Positions 1 to 6,143 are shown, counted from the stretch's first letter. The stretch is DNA of 8,666 nt from an uncultured Clostridiaceae bacterium (GCA_947175375.1 CAMWMT010000086.1:1-8666), one strand, 5' to 3'. Made by a program: numbers and translations. Notes: generated from the letters alone by a model not told the origin.

Positions 1-370
1 CTACCACATGTGCCTGCACAGTGAGGAACTGGAAACAGAGGGGGATTTTATCTTTGGTATGGTGACTAATTCCCGTTCTGTTGGAGGTTTTAAAAGTGTC
101 ATAGGAAGAAAAGTGCAGTTCGATGACGGCGTCTTTGAGGCGACTTTTATCAGGACGCCCAAAAACGCAGTAGAGCTTCAGGAGATCCTGAGCTCGATCA
201 TCTTAAAGGAGATTCATTCTGAATACATGTATTCCTTCCGTACATCCCATCTGACGGTAGAGGCGGACGGAATGGTTCCGTGGACGCTGGACGGAGAATT
301 CGGAGGAGAATGCGCTGTAGCAGTGATTCAGAATCATCAGCAGGCGCTGAAGATCCGGATCGCCGATTAG
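1..370 (+). CDS. Diacylglycerol/lipid kinase, YegS/BmrU family, C-terminal fragment
   Basis: The reading frame is already open at base 2 and runs to a TAG stop, so this is the last ~122 residues of a gene that begins outside the window. The fragment matches the C-terminal beta-rich domain of YegS/DgkB-type lipid kinases: an F-G-M-V-T-N-S strand, a GRKVQFDDG turn, and near the end the family signature W-T-L-D-G-E-F-G-G. Family members use ATP to phosphorylate diacylglycerol or related lipids at the cytoplasmic membrane face, feeding phosphatidic acid back into phospholipid synthesis. The nucleotide-binding N-terminal domain lies outside, so catalytic competence cannot be judged. An internal ATG at position 8 has no ribosome site and is not a start. 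Family assignment is fairly sure; substrate is not. Confidence 0.8.
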   Translation, partial: YHMCLHSEELETEGDFIFGMVTNSRSVGGFKSVIGRKVQFDDGVFEATFIRTPKNAVELQEILSSIILKEIHSEYMYSFRTSHLTVEADGMVPWTLDGEFGGECAVAVIQNHQQALKIRIAD

Positions 371-450
371 GGTTTGTCGGGACTGCATTTTTGCAACCCC
401 TACATATTATATATCTATCTGGTGTTTAAAAATTGTCAGAAAGTATGATA

Positions 451-496
451 ACGGCACTCGGACCAGTGATTTATATGGGTAGGGATTTAGTGCCGT
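451..496. repeat. 8-bp inverted repeat upstream of rpiB
   Basis: Two perfect 8-base arms, ACGGCACT (451-458) and AGTGCCGT (489-496), are separated by 30 bases and lie 37 bases before the rpiB start. No T-run follows, so it does not look like an intrinsic terminator. A -10-like TATGAT (444-449) abuts the left arm but has no good -35 partner, so no promoter is called. The pair could be operator half-sites or a leader stem. The rest of the 371-532 gap holds only the rpiB ribosome site and an AT-rich stretch. Confidence 0.4.
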
Positions 497-518
497 ATAT
501 TTATAGAAACATATTTTT

Positions 519-524
519 AGGAGG
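519..524 (+). promoter_or_regulatory. Ribosome binding site of rpiB
   Basis: A perfect AGGAGG lies 8 bases before the ATG at 533 and fixes that start. Confidence 0.85.
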
Positions 525-532
525 TATTTATC

Positions 533-985
533 ATGAAAGTTGGATTTGGTTGTGACCATACTGCTATTGACCTGAAGAAAGAGTTGATGGAGTACATGAC
601 AGAAAAAGGTTATGAATGTGTGGACTATGGCGCATATGATGCGTCGGTGCGGATTGATTATCCGGACCAGGGACTGAAGGTTGCAGAGGCGATCAAAGCA
701 GGAGAGGTAGAAAAAGGCGTCCTGATCTGTGGGACAGGCATTGGAATCTCACTGGCAGCAAATAAGGTTCCGGGTATCCGTGCAGCGGTCTGTAGTGAAC
801 CGTATTCCGCGATGATGACTGCAAAGCACAATGCGTCGCAGATCATTGCCATGGGAGCACGTGTAGTAGGTAATGAGATGGCGAAGATGATAGTGGATGC
901 TTTCTTTGACACAGAATTCGAGGGTGGAAGACATGCAGAGCGTGTCCAAAAAATCTGCGACATCGAAGCAAAGTACAATAAATAA
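533..985 (+). CDS. rpiB: Ribose-5-phosphate isomerase B (RpiB/LacAB family)
   Basis: A complete 150-residue protein, the normal length for RpiB. The family interconverts ribose 5-phosphate and ribulose 5-phosphate in the cytoplasmic non-oxidative pentose phosphate pathway; relatives act on allose 6-phosphate or galactose 6-phosphate (LacA/LacB). Visible landmarks are the N-terminal G-C-D-H (6-9), the phosphate and active-site loop C66-G-T68-G-I-G, the N77-K-V-P-G-I-R segment, H99-N, and the C-terminal F-E-G-G-R133-H-A-E-R137. These correspond to the catalytic Cys, Thr, His and phosphate-binding Arg residues known from E. coli RpiB. A small oddity is D-H-T-A where many family members have D-H-A-G. 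It follows the lipid kinase gene by 162 bases, so it may have its own promoter, and it converges on the pilus operon. General RpiB activity is likely; a role on another sugar phosphate cannot be excluded. Confidence 0.9.
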   Translation: MKVGFGCDHTAIDLKKELMEYMTEKGYECVDYGAYDASVRIDYPDQGLKVAEAIKAGEVEKGVLICGTGIGISLAANKVPGIRAAVCSEPYSAMMTAKHNASQIIAMGARVVGNEMAKMIVDAFFDTEFEGGRHAERVQKICDIEAKYNK

Positions 986-1004
986 TAATGGCAGCATATA
1001 ACAT

Positions 1005-1028
1005 GGGGCTGTCGAAATGTGCAGCCCC
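1005..1028 (+). terminator. Possible terminator hairpin after rpiB
   Basis: A 7-bp GC-rich stem, GGGGCTG/CAGCCCC with a 10-base loop, begins 19 bases after the rpiB stop. It lacks the following T-run of a classic intrinsic terminator, so termination, if it occurs, may depend on the larger palindrome it belongs to. Confidence 0.3.
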
Positions 1029-1062
1029 GGCTGTATGATAAGCAGCGCTGTGTGGATTGGAG

Positions 1063-1142
1063 CGGACAGAGAATGGGTCTTGTCTGCCTCAGGCGGACAT
1101 AAACATGTCCGAATGAGGCAGACAAGACCCGTTCTCTGTCCG
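1063..1142. repeat. 38-bp-arm hairpin at the core of the palindromic element
   Basis: Arms 1063-1100 and 1105-1142 pair at 35 of 38 positions around the loop AAAC. The exceptions are T1074/G1131, which is a U-G wobble in + strand RNA, and the adjacent G1092/A1113 and G1093/A1112, which would form tandem G-A mismatches in + strand RNA. As RNA this is a very stable rod from either strand; as DNA it could extrude as a cruciform. Confidence 0.85.
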
Positions 1143-1174
1143 ATACATTCCATACAAGCGCTTACCATACAGCC

Positions 1175-1199
1175 GGGGCGACCCTTTCCCGACCGCCCC
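1175..1199 (-). terminator. Possible terminator hairpin after the pilT-like gene
   Basis: On the - strand a 6-bp GC stem (GGGGCG/CGCCCC) starts 7 bases beyond the ATPase stop codon. As at the other end of the palindrome there is no U-run after it, so it is only a weak intrinsic-terminator candidate. Confidence 0.3.
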
Positions 1200-1206
1200 T
1201 GAAACG

Positions 1207-2271
1207 TTATCCAAGCTTTGGCCCCAAGAGTCTGGGAAGGGTTGCATGTTCAAGTGCTGTCTCACGTGTGATCATTCCCTTGTTATACAGATCCAGAAGC
1301 CAGCTGTCCATGGAGAACATGTCTTTGGCAGTATCCGGAGCAGAATAGATTCTGCCGTCGATCTGCGGGATCTTTTTGCCGCGGATCATACTGCGGATAT
1401 CGGGGGTGACGGTCATCAGCTCGAAGGCAGGTGTAAGCGTGCCTTCCTTTTTGGAAACAAGCTGCTGGGAGACCACTGCCTGAATGACCAGGGAGAGCTG
1501 ATCTGCGATCTGTCTCTGCTGGTTCGGCGGGAATACATCTATGATCCGGTCTATCGCCTTGGCACTTCCCGTAGTATGCAGGGTGGAGAAGACAAGATGT
1601 CCTGTCTCTGCTGCTGTCATGGCAGCCTGCATGGTCTCATAGTCACGCATCTCTCCCAAAAGGATGACATCCGGGCTCTGGCGAAGGGCAGCGCGCAGAG
1701 CGGTCGTATAACTTTCCGTATCCGTATTGATCTCCCTCTGGCTTACAATGCTCTTATCATGTCTGTGGAGAAACTCCAGTGGGTCTTCCAGTGTGATGAT
1801 GTGTTTCTCCTGATGACGGTTGATGTGGTCGATGATGCAGGCAAGTGTGGTGGATTTCCCGCTTCCTGCCGGTCCAGTCACCAGCACCAGTCCTTTGGAA
1901 AACCTTCCCAGAGAGATGATGCTTTCCGGAATACCGATGGAACCCGGTTCGGGAAGCGAAAAGGCGATCAGGCGGATGACTGCTGACAGAGATCCACGCT
2001 GTTTATAAGTACTGGCGCGGAATCTGGACATACCAGGGATCGGGAAAGAAAAATCGTCATCACCCGATGCCAGAAATGGTTCTATGGGACGTTTTGCGAT
2101 CTCATAGATCTCATGAATCAGTTTTTCTGTATCCTCAGGCATCAGCCTCTCGGCATCATTCATTACCAGGCTGTTGTTTACCCGCATGGAGACGGGACGC
2201 CCCGTTACGATAAATATATCCGAAGCTTTCTGATGGACAGCCTTTTCAAGCAGTTCTTTTGCAGTAGTCAT
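1207..2271 (-). CDS. pilT: PilT-type type IV pilus ATPase
   Basis: A 354-residue cytoplasmic secretion/pilus ATPase, the usual PilT length. PilT hexamers hydrolyse ATP to pull pilin subunits out of the fibre base through PilC. The N-terminal PAS-like region (1-100) starts with L-L-E-K-A-V-H-Q-K-A-S-D. The RecA-like core has Walker A G-P-A-G-S-G-K-S-T (133-141; usually G-P-T), an Asp box I-T-L-E-D-P-L-E-F-L-H (159-169), Walker B D-V-I-L-L-G-E207-M-R-D (201-210), and a His box T-G-H-L-V-F-S-T-L-H (223-232). After it comes D-I-R-S-M-I-R (291-297) in place of the PilT-diagnostic A-I-R-N-L-I-R. The four-Cys zinc motif typical of PilB/GspE is absent (a single Cys). An AGGAGG 8 bases upstream sets the start. 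It is last in the operon, 17 bases after the preceding stop. Family is sure; whether it retracts, or powers assembly in the absence of a local PilB, is open. Confidence 0.9.
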   Translation of the reverse strand: MTTAKELLEKAVHQKASDIFIVTGRPVSMRVNNSLVMNDAERLMPEDTEKLIHEIYEIAKRPIEPFLASGDDDFSFPIPGMSRFRASTYKQRGSLSAVIRLIAFSLPEPGSIGIPESIISLGRFSKGLVLVTGPAGSGKSTTLACIIDHINRHQEKHIITLEDPLEFLHRHDKSIVSQREINTDTESYTTALRAALRQSPDVILLGEMRDYETMQAAMTAAETGHLVFSTLHTTGSAKAIDRIIDVFPPNQQRQIADQLSLVIQAVVSQQLVSKKEGTLTPAFELMTVTPDIRSMIRGKKIPQIDGRIYSAPDTAKDMFSMDSWLLDLYNKGMITRETALEHATLPRLLGPKLG

Positions 2272-2288
2272 AATTATATCCTCCTGAT

Positions 2289-2771
2289 TTAAAATGTCAT
2301 AAGATTCGGGCTGTCATCCCCATTCCATTCGGAAGAGGAGATTTCCTGCCATGCGGTGATCCGATAATAACCCTGCGCCAGTTCGTCGGGGGCATTTAAT
2401 GCCAGAGTGATCTGCAGGGACTGAGAATCATCAATCGGTATTTGGTAAATGATGGAAAGAGATTCGGATGCCAGATCCGTTTTCACACCCTCTATAAGTG
2501 CAAGCTGTTGCTCAGCGGACTCATAATACGTGTCCGGATGATCGGTATGAATCTGACCCAGAATCTGGTCGATCTCCTTTAGGACTCTGGAAGCGGAGCC
2601 GGATGCCTTATAATAATCCGCCTGATGCTGCGCGATCTTCTGACTGTATCGGTATTCCCTGAGCGCTCCGGAAAGTGATAGAGCAGAAAAGACCGTTAAA
2701 CTCAGGACAATGAAAATCATAAGCAGGGATACGGAGCCTATATTCGTGACTGGATACGAAGTCTTTTTCAT
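2289..2771 (-). CDS. Pseudopilin-like membrane-anchored protein
   Basis: A 160-residue protein with a short basic N-terminus (M-K-K-T), one hydrophobic helix at about 12-34 beginning I-G-S-V-S-L-L-M, and a soluble C-terminal domain rich in Gln, Ser and Asp. It is not recognised by name. Size, single N-terminal helix and position between PilC and the ATPase suggest a minor pilin or pseudopilin. G12-S13 is the only Gly at a plausible prepilin cleavage point, and the Glu at mature position 5 is missing, as in GspK-type pseudopilins. The start was set to the ATG at 2771: it overlaps the upstream stop as ATGA and has AGGAG 10 bases before it. The upstream in-frame ATG at 2819 would place a Pro/Tyr-rich extension before the helix inside the previous gene and was rejected. 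Confidence 0.75.
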   Translation of the reverse strand: MKKTSYPVTNIGSVSLLMIFIVLSLTVFSALSLSGALREYRYSQKIAQHQADYYKASGSASRVLKEIDQILGQIHTDHPDTYYESAEQQLALIEGVKTDLASESLSIIYQIPIDDSQSLQITLALNAPDELAQGYYRITAWQEISSSEWNGDDSPNLMTF

Positions 2772-3244
2772 ACAGTCGACACTCCTTTCTGCTGTGAAAT
2801 ATCCCGGGGGATAAGGCATCTGTAAGAAACGCCATCCAGTCTGTAGATCTCTCTGGAATGATGATCCCCGTACAGGATGATGGACCAGGCTGTGGTCTGT
2901 TCATCCTCTGGTGAGAGGATGATATCCATCTGATAGACCATATCTGTACTATCACAGGAATGAAATTTTGCATCAAACAGAAGTGTGATTCCTTCTTCTG
3001 TGAGAACAAAAGATTCTGGAAACAGCTCAGTGACACGAGCTATTGGTTCTTCTGCCTCGTTCAAGAGTTCTGCCGCAGATACGGCGCATCGGACGGCCAT
3101 GTCCAGTTCTTCTGTCTCTTTACCAAGAAGGCTTGCCTTTACAAACAACTGAAGGCATACTGCGCTGATCAGAGAGAAAAACAGGATGCAAAAGATGAGC
3201 TCCATCAGAAGAAGGCTGGAACGGCCGGAAGAATGTTTCTTCAT
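2768..3244 (-). CDS. Type IV pilin-like (pseudopilin) protein
   Basis: A 158-residue protein and the most pilin-like of the four small ones. After M-K-K-H-S-S-G-R-S-S comes L-L-L-M-E15-L-I-F, then a hydrophobic helix to about residue 34. This parallels F-T-L-I-E-L in type IV prepilins, with E15 in the place of the conserved Glu5. The residue at -1 would then be S10 rather than Gly; the nearest Gly is G7. The soluble part has many acidic residues and no recognised fold. It probably sits in the cytoplasmic membrane as a subunit or initiator of a short pilus-like fibre. An AAAGGAG 6 bases upstream supports the start; the start overlaps the previous stop as ATGA and its own stop overlaps the next start the same way. 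Confidence 0.75.
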   Translation of the reverse strand: MKKHSSGRSSLLLMELIFCILFFSLISAVCLQLFVKASLLGKETEELDMAVRCAVSAAELLNEAEEPIARVTELFPESFVLTEEGITLLFDAKFHSCDSTDMVYQMDIILSPEDEQTTAWSIILYGDHHSREIYRLDGVSYRCLIPRDISQQKGVSTV

Positions 3245-3726
3245 GGTACGCTCCTTTCTGCTGCGATCACGGAATCCTCTGCGCCGGCGCTGTCAACAGC
3301 CGTAAACAGGTAAATATGATCCTCCAGCTGTTCAATGGTAAGAGAAGAGATCGGTATGATATCCCGTCCGTTTTTTAACGAGACATCGATGCCATCGTTA
3401 ATGAAAAGTTCCTTCAGGACTCCATCGTATACATAGATATAGGTAGTGCATGGAGTCCCGTTATAGACCGCCGATAATGTCAGACAGTCCGTATCATCGA
3501 TCGTAACTGTACCTATGGCGCCATTGAAATCATTCTGGCGTACTTTTTCAGAAATATAGGACAGCGCAGTGCGGTTCTCGTCATTGGCGCTGAGACGACC
3601 GGATGTTGAAGCATAAATATCTGCTGCCAGGATCAGTACACTGAAAGCGGAGACGGCAAACACAAAGAGTAATGCAATTGGAAATATCAGATCAATGACA
3701 TGTTTATGCCGGGTCTGAAATCTCAT
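3241..3726 (-). CDS. DUF4860-like membrane-anchored protein of the pilus operon
   Basis: A 161-residue protein: short basic N-terminus ending R-H-K-H-V-I-D-L, one membrane helix (about 11-35), a conserved-looking R-T-A-L-S-Y-I-S-E-K-V-R-Q-N-D block (52-66), then a beta-rich domain containing T-T-Y-I-Y-V-Y-D-G-V-L-K-E-L-F. From memory this matches DUF4860, found in Clostridia pilus-like clusters; that was not checked by search. It has pilin topology but no Gly-Phe cleavage site and no Glu5. An AGGAGG 8 bases upstream sets the start, and ATGA overlaps at both ends point to translation coupled with its neighbours. It is probably a minor structural subunit or assembly partner of the PilC/PilT machine; biochemical role unknown. 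Confidence 0.75.
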   Translation of the reverse strand: MRFQTRHKHVIDLIFPIALLFVFAVSAFSVLILAADIYASTSGRLSANDENRTALSYISEKVRQNDFNGAIGTVTIDDTDCLTLSAVYNGTPCTTYIYVYDGVLKELFINDGIDVSLKNGRDIIPISSLTIEQLEDHIYLFTAVDSAGAEDSVIAAERSVP

Positions 3727-4061
3727 TGTCTGTCCCTCCTGTCTATAATCGTGACTTCTGGCATGATGTTGCTGCCCAGCGCCTGATAACCCACAAAAAA
3801 CCGTTCCTCATCATAGATCAGTCCGTAGTGATCCTTCAGATACTGAAGACTTTCAGGATAAGCTCCTTCTATGGTATAACAGTGTACGATTCCGCGATTC
3901 AAGGCCCGTTCCAGAGTCTGTCTTGCTTGTGCATCTGTCTGCTCGGATACTCTGGATATACCCAGGATGAACAGGGTTGTTATCATACAGAAGACAGCAA
4001 TGGAAACGGTAAAATTTCCTGAGAAAGCCCCATGTTTCTGTGTCTCAAAACGATGTTTCAT
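3723..4061 (-). CDS. Small pilin-like membrane protein
   Basis: A 112-residue protein with a hydrophilic N-terminus of about 15 residues, one hydrophobic helix (about 17-37), and a soluble part with A-L-N-R-G-I-V-H-C-Y-T-I-E-G-A-Y-P-E-S-L-Q-Y-L, a pattern (small helix, then E-G-x-Y-P-x-S-L) often seen in the globular part of type IV pilins and pseudopilins. G15-N-F-T resembles a degenerate G|FT processing site but lacks Glu5. Two in-frame ATGs exist, at 4067 and 4061. GGAGGA ends directly against the first and 6 bases before the second, so 4061 is chosen. It starts 18 bases after the pilC stop and its stop overlaps the next start (ATGA). Exact role unknown; minor pilin or pseudopilin is the best guess. 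Confidence 0.7.
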   Translation of the reverse strand: MKHRFETQKHGAFSGNFTVSIAVFCMITTLFILGISRVSEQTDAQARQTLERALNRGIVHCYTIEGAYPESLQYLKDHYGLIYDEERFFVGYQALGSNIMPEVTIIDRRDRQ

Positions 4062-4067
4062 GTGCAT

Positions 4068-4073
4068 TCCTCC
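4068..4073 (-). promoter_or_regulatory. Ribosome binding site that decides the small pilin-like start
   Basis: GGAGGA on the - strand touches the ATG at 4067 (no room for initiation) and lies 6 bases before the ATG at 4061, favouring the shorter 112-residue product. Confidence 0.65.
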
Positions 4074-4079
4074 ATCTTC

Positions 4080-5129
4080 CTACAGGCTGGACATGATTCC
4101 CATGAGAGGAAGCATGACGGATAAAAGGATCATGCCGACGATCAGAGAGAGGATGATGACCAGGGTGGGTTCCAAAGCTGCGATAATACTGGTGAATCTC
4201 AGATCGATCTCCTCCTGATATCTGTCTGCAATATTCCGCATGGCTTCATCCAGAGTTCCGGTTCTATCACCAATGGATGCCATACGTGCATAGAGACCAG
4301 TGAAGACTCCTGATTCTGCGAAAGCTTCACTGAGTTCCTGGCCATTTTCAATCGCTTTTTGACATAAATGAAGTTTTCCGGTAAAACTTTCTTCATCAAC
4401 AAGGTCAGATGTGAGCATTAAACATTCTTCGGGGCTCATGCCGCTGCTCAGGGTAAGAGACATACCGCTTGCAAACCGGCAGGCAGTAAGCTTTTCCATA
4501 AAAGAGCGGATAAAAGGAATATGTATAGCCAGTGCACGGAACTGTCTACGTCCTTTCTTGGATTTTCCAAAATATAGGGCTGCTGCTGCCAACAGGATGG
4601 CGATAATAATCAGGACAGCAGAATAACGGTTGATGGCAGTACCAAGATTCAGAGCAGCTCTGGAGAAACCGGTCATTTCATTTCCAAGCTGCCGGAAGAT
4701 CTGGTCAAAAATGGGCATTACTTTTGTAACGAGTACCAGGATGACAACGATCATCATAAAGACCATGATGAGTGGATAGGTAAGGGCATTTTTAATGGTT
4801 TGGGAGATGGAAGCCTCTCTGTCATAATAAACAGATAACGCGGTAAGGACATCATCTAGTTTTCCGGTCTCCTCGCCGATCCGTATCATCTGGAGCATAT
4901 ATTCCGGGAAAGCGCCGGTCTTTCTGAGGGCTTCATGAAGGAGCCCTGTTTTTTGAAAAGTTTCATCTATCTGTGTAAGAAGAGCATGCTCTTCCGGAAC
5001 GTGAGTATCCTCCAGCATAATGGAGATGCCCTCCATGGCAAAGATGCCGGAACGAAGGATCATCGCCATCTGAGAACAGAAAGCAGAGACTTCCGTATTA
5101 GATAGGGGGCTGAATGTCTGTTGTGCCAT
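4080..5129 (-). CDS. pilC: PilC/GspF-family inner-membrane platform protein
   Basis: A 349-residue polytopic membrane protein with two T2SSF repeats. Repeat one (about 15-135) contains L-R-S-G-I, F-P-E-Y-M-L-Q-M-I-R-I-G-E-E-T-G-K-L-D-D (74-93) and a membrane segment at about 117-138. A second membrane segment lies at 170-187. Repeat two (about 215-340) contains L-S-S-G-M, F-T-G-L-Y-A-R-M-A-S-I-G-D-R-T-G-T-L-D-E (276-295) and a final segment at 320-340. PilC/GspF/ComGB proteins form the dimeric base on which pilins assemble, turned by cytoplasmic hexameric ATPases; the ATPase at 1207-2271 is its likely partner. Length is a little under the ~400 of Gram-negative PilC and near ComGB. An AAGGAG 5 bases upstream fixes the start. 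It follows the lipoprotein gene by 39 bases with no terminator between. Confidence 0.9.
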   Translation of the reverse strand: MAQQTFSPLSNTEVSAFCSQMAMILRSGIFAMEGISIMLEDTHVPEEHALLTQIDETFQKTGLLHEALRKTGAFPEYMLQMIRIGEETGKLDDVLTALSVYYDREASISQTIKNALTYPLIMVFMMIVVILVLVTKVMPIFDQIFRQLGNEMTGFSRAALNLGTAINRYSAVLIIIAILLAAAALYFGKSKKGRRQFRALAIHIPFIRSFMEKLTACRFASGMSLTLSSGMSPEECLMLTSDLVDEESFTGKLHLCQKAIENGQELSEAFAESGVFTGLYARMASIGDRTGTLDEAMRNIADRYQEEIDLRFTSIIAALEPTLVIILSLIVGMILLSVMLPLMGIMSSL

Positions 5130-5168
5130 ATAAACTCCTTTCCCACCTGTTGTTACACAGAGGAATAT

Positions 5169-6143
5169 TTAATAGTAGTATTTTACAACATAATTGTTGC
5201 CATCACCAATGAACTTTTTTAGGCTGCTGGTGTTGGTATTGGCAGCAAAAGTAGGATCCATAAGACTCCAGGAAGAACCATGAAACTCTATAATATTATC
5301 GATCCAGCCAGTTTCTTCCAGATAGACACTGATCCATGCATGATAAGCTTCCCCGGCGTAACCGACTTCCAGTCTTGTAGGGATCCTTTGAGAGCGAAGC
5401 ATGGTTGTCATGACTGCTGCATAATCCCAGCAGATACCAGTACCGCTGCTCAGGGTCTCATCGACGTCCGGCAGATATCCATAGGTGACACTGGCAGCCT
5501 TCTCATCATCATAAGTAATATTCGAGATGATATAATGGTAGATGGCAGTCACTGCTTCCAGATCAGAATGAGTTTCCTTGACCAGCTCGACTCCCTTTGC
5601 GACCGTCTTGGACTGAGGTGTAAAGGTCACATACTGATTTGGATACAGAAAAGGAAGAAATTCACCTGCGATTCTGACCTGAATATCCTGACTGAATGCG
5701 GTTGAATACATATCCCCGTTCAGATTTTCCAAAATAGTAAGAGAATAGTCTCCGTCTCCTCCCGAGAGAGGGAATGTTTCGTATTCCTGGTTCTGTGACA
5801 GCAGATAAGTGTAAGTGATATCATCCGGTGTGGTGACCTGAAGCTTGACTTTCGGATTACTGCCAGTATAACAGACCATGATATATCCCTGATCCGTATG
5901 AGATGCATCAATCGTCACTATATCTGTACCATAAGTATCCGTTCCGTCTGCAACGGGAACAAGTACATCCGGGGTACTGTCACGGATCTCTCTGGTATCT
6001 TTTTGCACCTCTGCAGCATCACTGCGGGTACTGGAGGCACTGTTCTGGACAGAACCTGTCGCATGTGCTTTTGAACTGTCACTTTTACAGCCGGTCAGAA
6101 TGGCGCAGCATAACACAATGGACAGAAGCGTCTTTTTGCTCAT
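5169..6143 (-). CDS. Transglutaminase-like lipoprotein heading the pilus operon
   Basis: A 324-residue exported lipoprotein. The signal peptide M-S-K-K-T-L-L is followed by a hydrophobic stretch and the lipobox L-T-G-C19. A Ser/Asp-rich linker (20-60) leads to a beta-rich, Ig-like-looking region (about 70-160) and a transglutaminase-like domain (about 165-300) with a complete triad: C238 in G-I-C-W-D-Y-A, H268 in Y-H-A-W-I, D296 in L-M-D-P-T-F-A. Bacterial members may be proteases, amidases or cross-linkers, so the reaction is not predictable. It should sit on the outer face of the membrane, where pilus-like subunits emerge. It is first in the operon, downstream of the promoter at 6194-6222. 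The ATG at 6143 is chosen because GGAGG abuts the alternative ATG at 6155 directly; spacing to 6143 is 12, slightly long, so 6155 remains possible. Confidence 0.85.
   Translation of the reverse strand: MSKKTLLSIVLCCAILTGCKSDSSKAHATGSVQNSASSTRSDAAEVQKDTREIRDSTPDVLVPVADGTDTYGTDIVTIDASHTDQGYIMVCYTGSNPKVKLQVTTPDDITYTYLLSQNQEYETFPLSGGDGDYSLTILENLNGDMYSTAFSQDIQVRIAGEFLPFLYPNQYVTFTPQSKTVAKGVELVKETHSDLEAVTAIYHYIISNITYDDEKAASVTYGYLPDVDETLSSGTGICWDYAAVMTTMLRSQRIPTRLEVGYAGEAYHAWISVYLEETGWIDNIIEFHGSSWSLMDPTFAANTNTSSLKKFIGDGNNYVVKYYY

Larger units (their letters stand above)
1005..1199. repeat. Nested ~195-bp palindromic element between convergent genes
   Basis: The whole space between rpiB and the convergent ATPase gene is one imperfect palindrome. 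The outer arms 1024-1043 and 1160-1179 match at 19 of 20 positions. The central arms 1063-1100 and 1105-1142 match at 35 of 38, closed by a 4-base AAAC loop. The linkers (1044-1062 and 1143-1159) also align partly as inverted copies. Each end carries a small hairpin: GGGGCTG/CAGCCCC (1005-1028) and GGGGCG/CGCCCC (1175-1199). It encodes no recognisable protein. It may be a non-autonomous mobile element (MITE or REP-like), a two-way transcription barrier, or a processed structured RNA. No target-site duplication was obvious by eye. Confidence 0.85.

Noticed and set aside
368..402. Intrinsic terminator after the lipid kinase gene
   Set aside because: TAGGGT and ACCCCTA can pair with a large asymmetric internal loop, but the stem is weak and no T-run follows.
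658..1168. Open frames on the - strand across rpiB and the palindrome, and one on the + strand through the palindrome (1017-1202)
   Set aside because: They are by-products of rpiB and of the inverted repeat; the similar peptides read from both strands (R-Q-T-R-P-x-L-C-P) arise because the arms are inverted copies.
1246..1986. Long open frame on the + strand (246 codons) opposite the PilT-type gene
   Set aside because: It is fully antisense to a gene with unmistakable Walker and His-box motifs, has no proper ribosome site, and its translation resembles no protein family.
1207..2271. Reading the ATPase as ComGA (competence) or PilB/GspE
   Set aside because: The tetra-cysteine motif and PilB-type N-terminal extension are absent, and the His-box and D-I-R-S-M-I-R regions follow PilT; the gene order also differs from comG.
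2772..2819. N-terminal extension of the pseudopilin-like protein starting at ATG 2819
   Set aside because: It would add 16 Pro/Tyr-rich residues within the previous gene, while the ATG at 2771 has a good ribosome site and an ATGA overlap.
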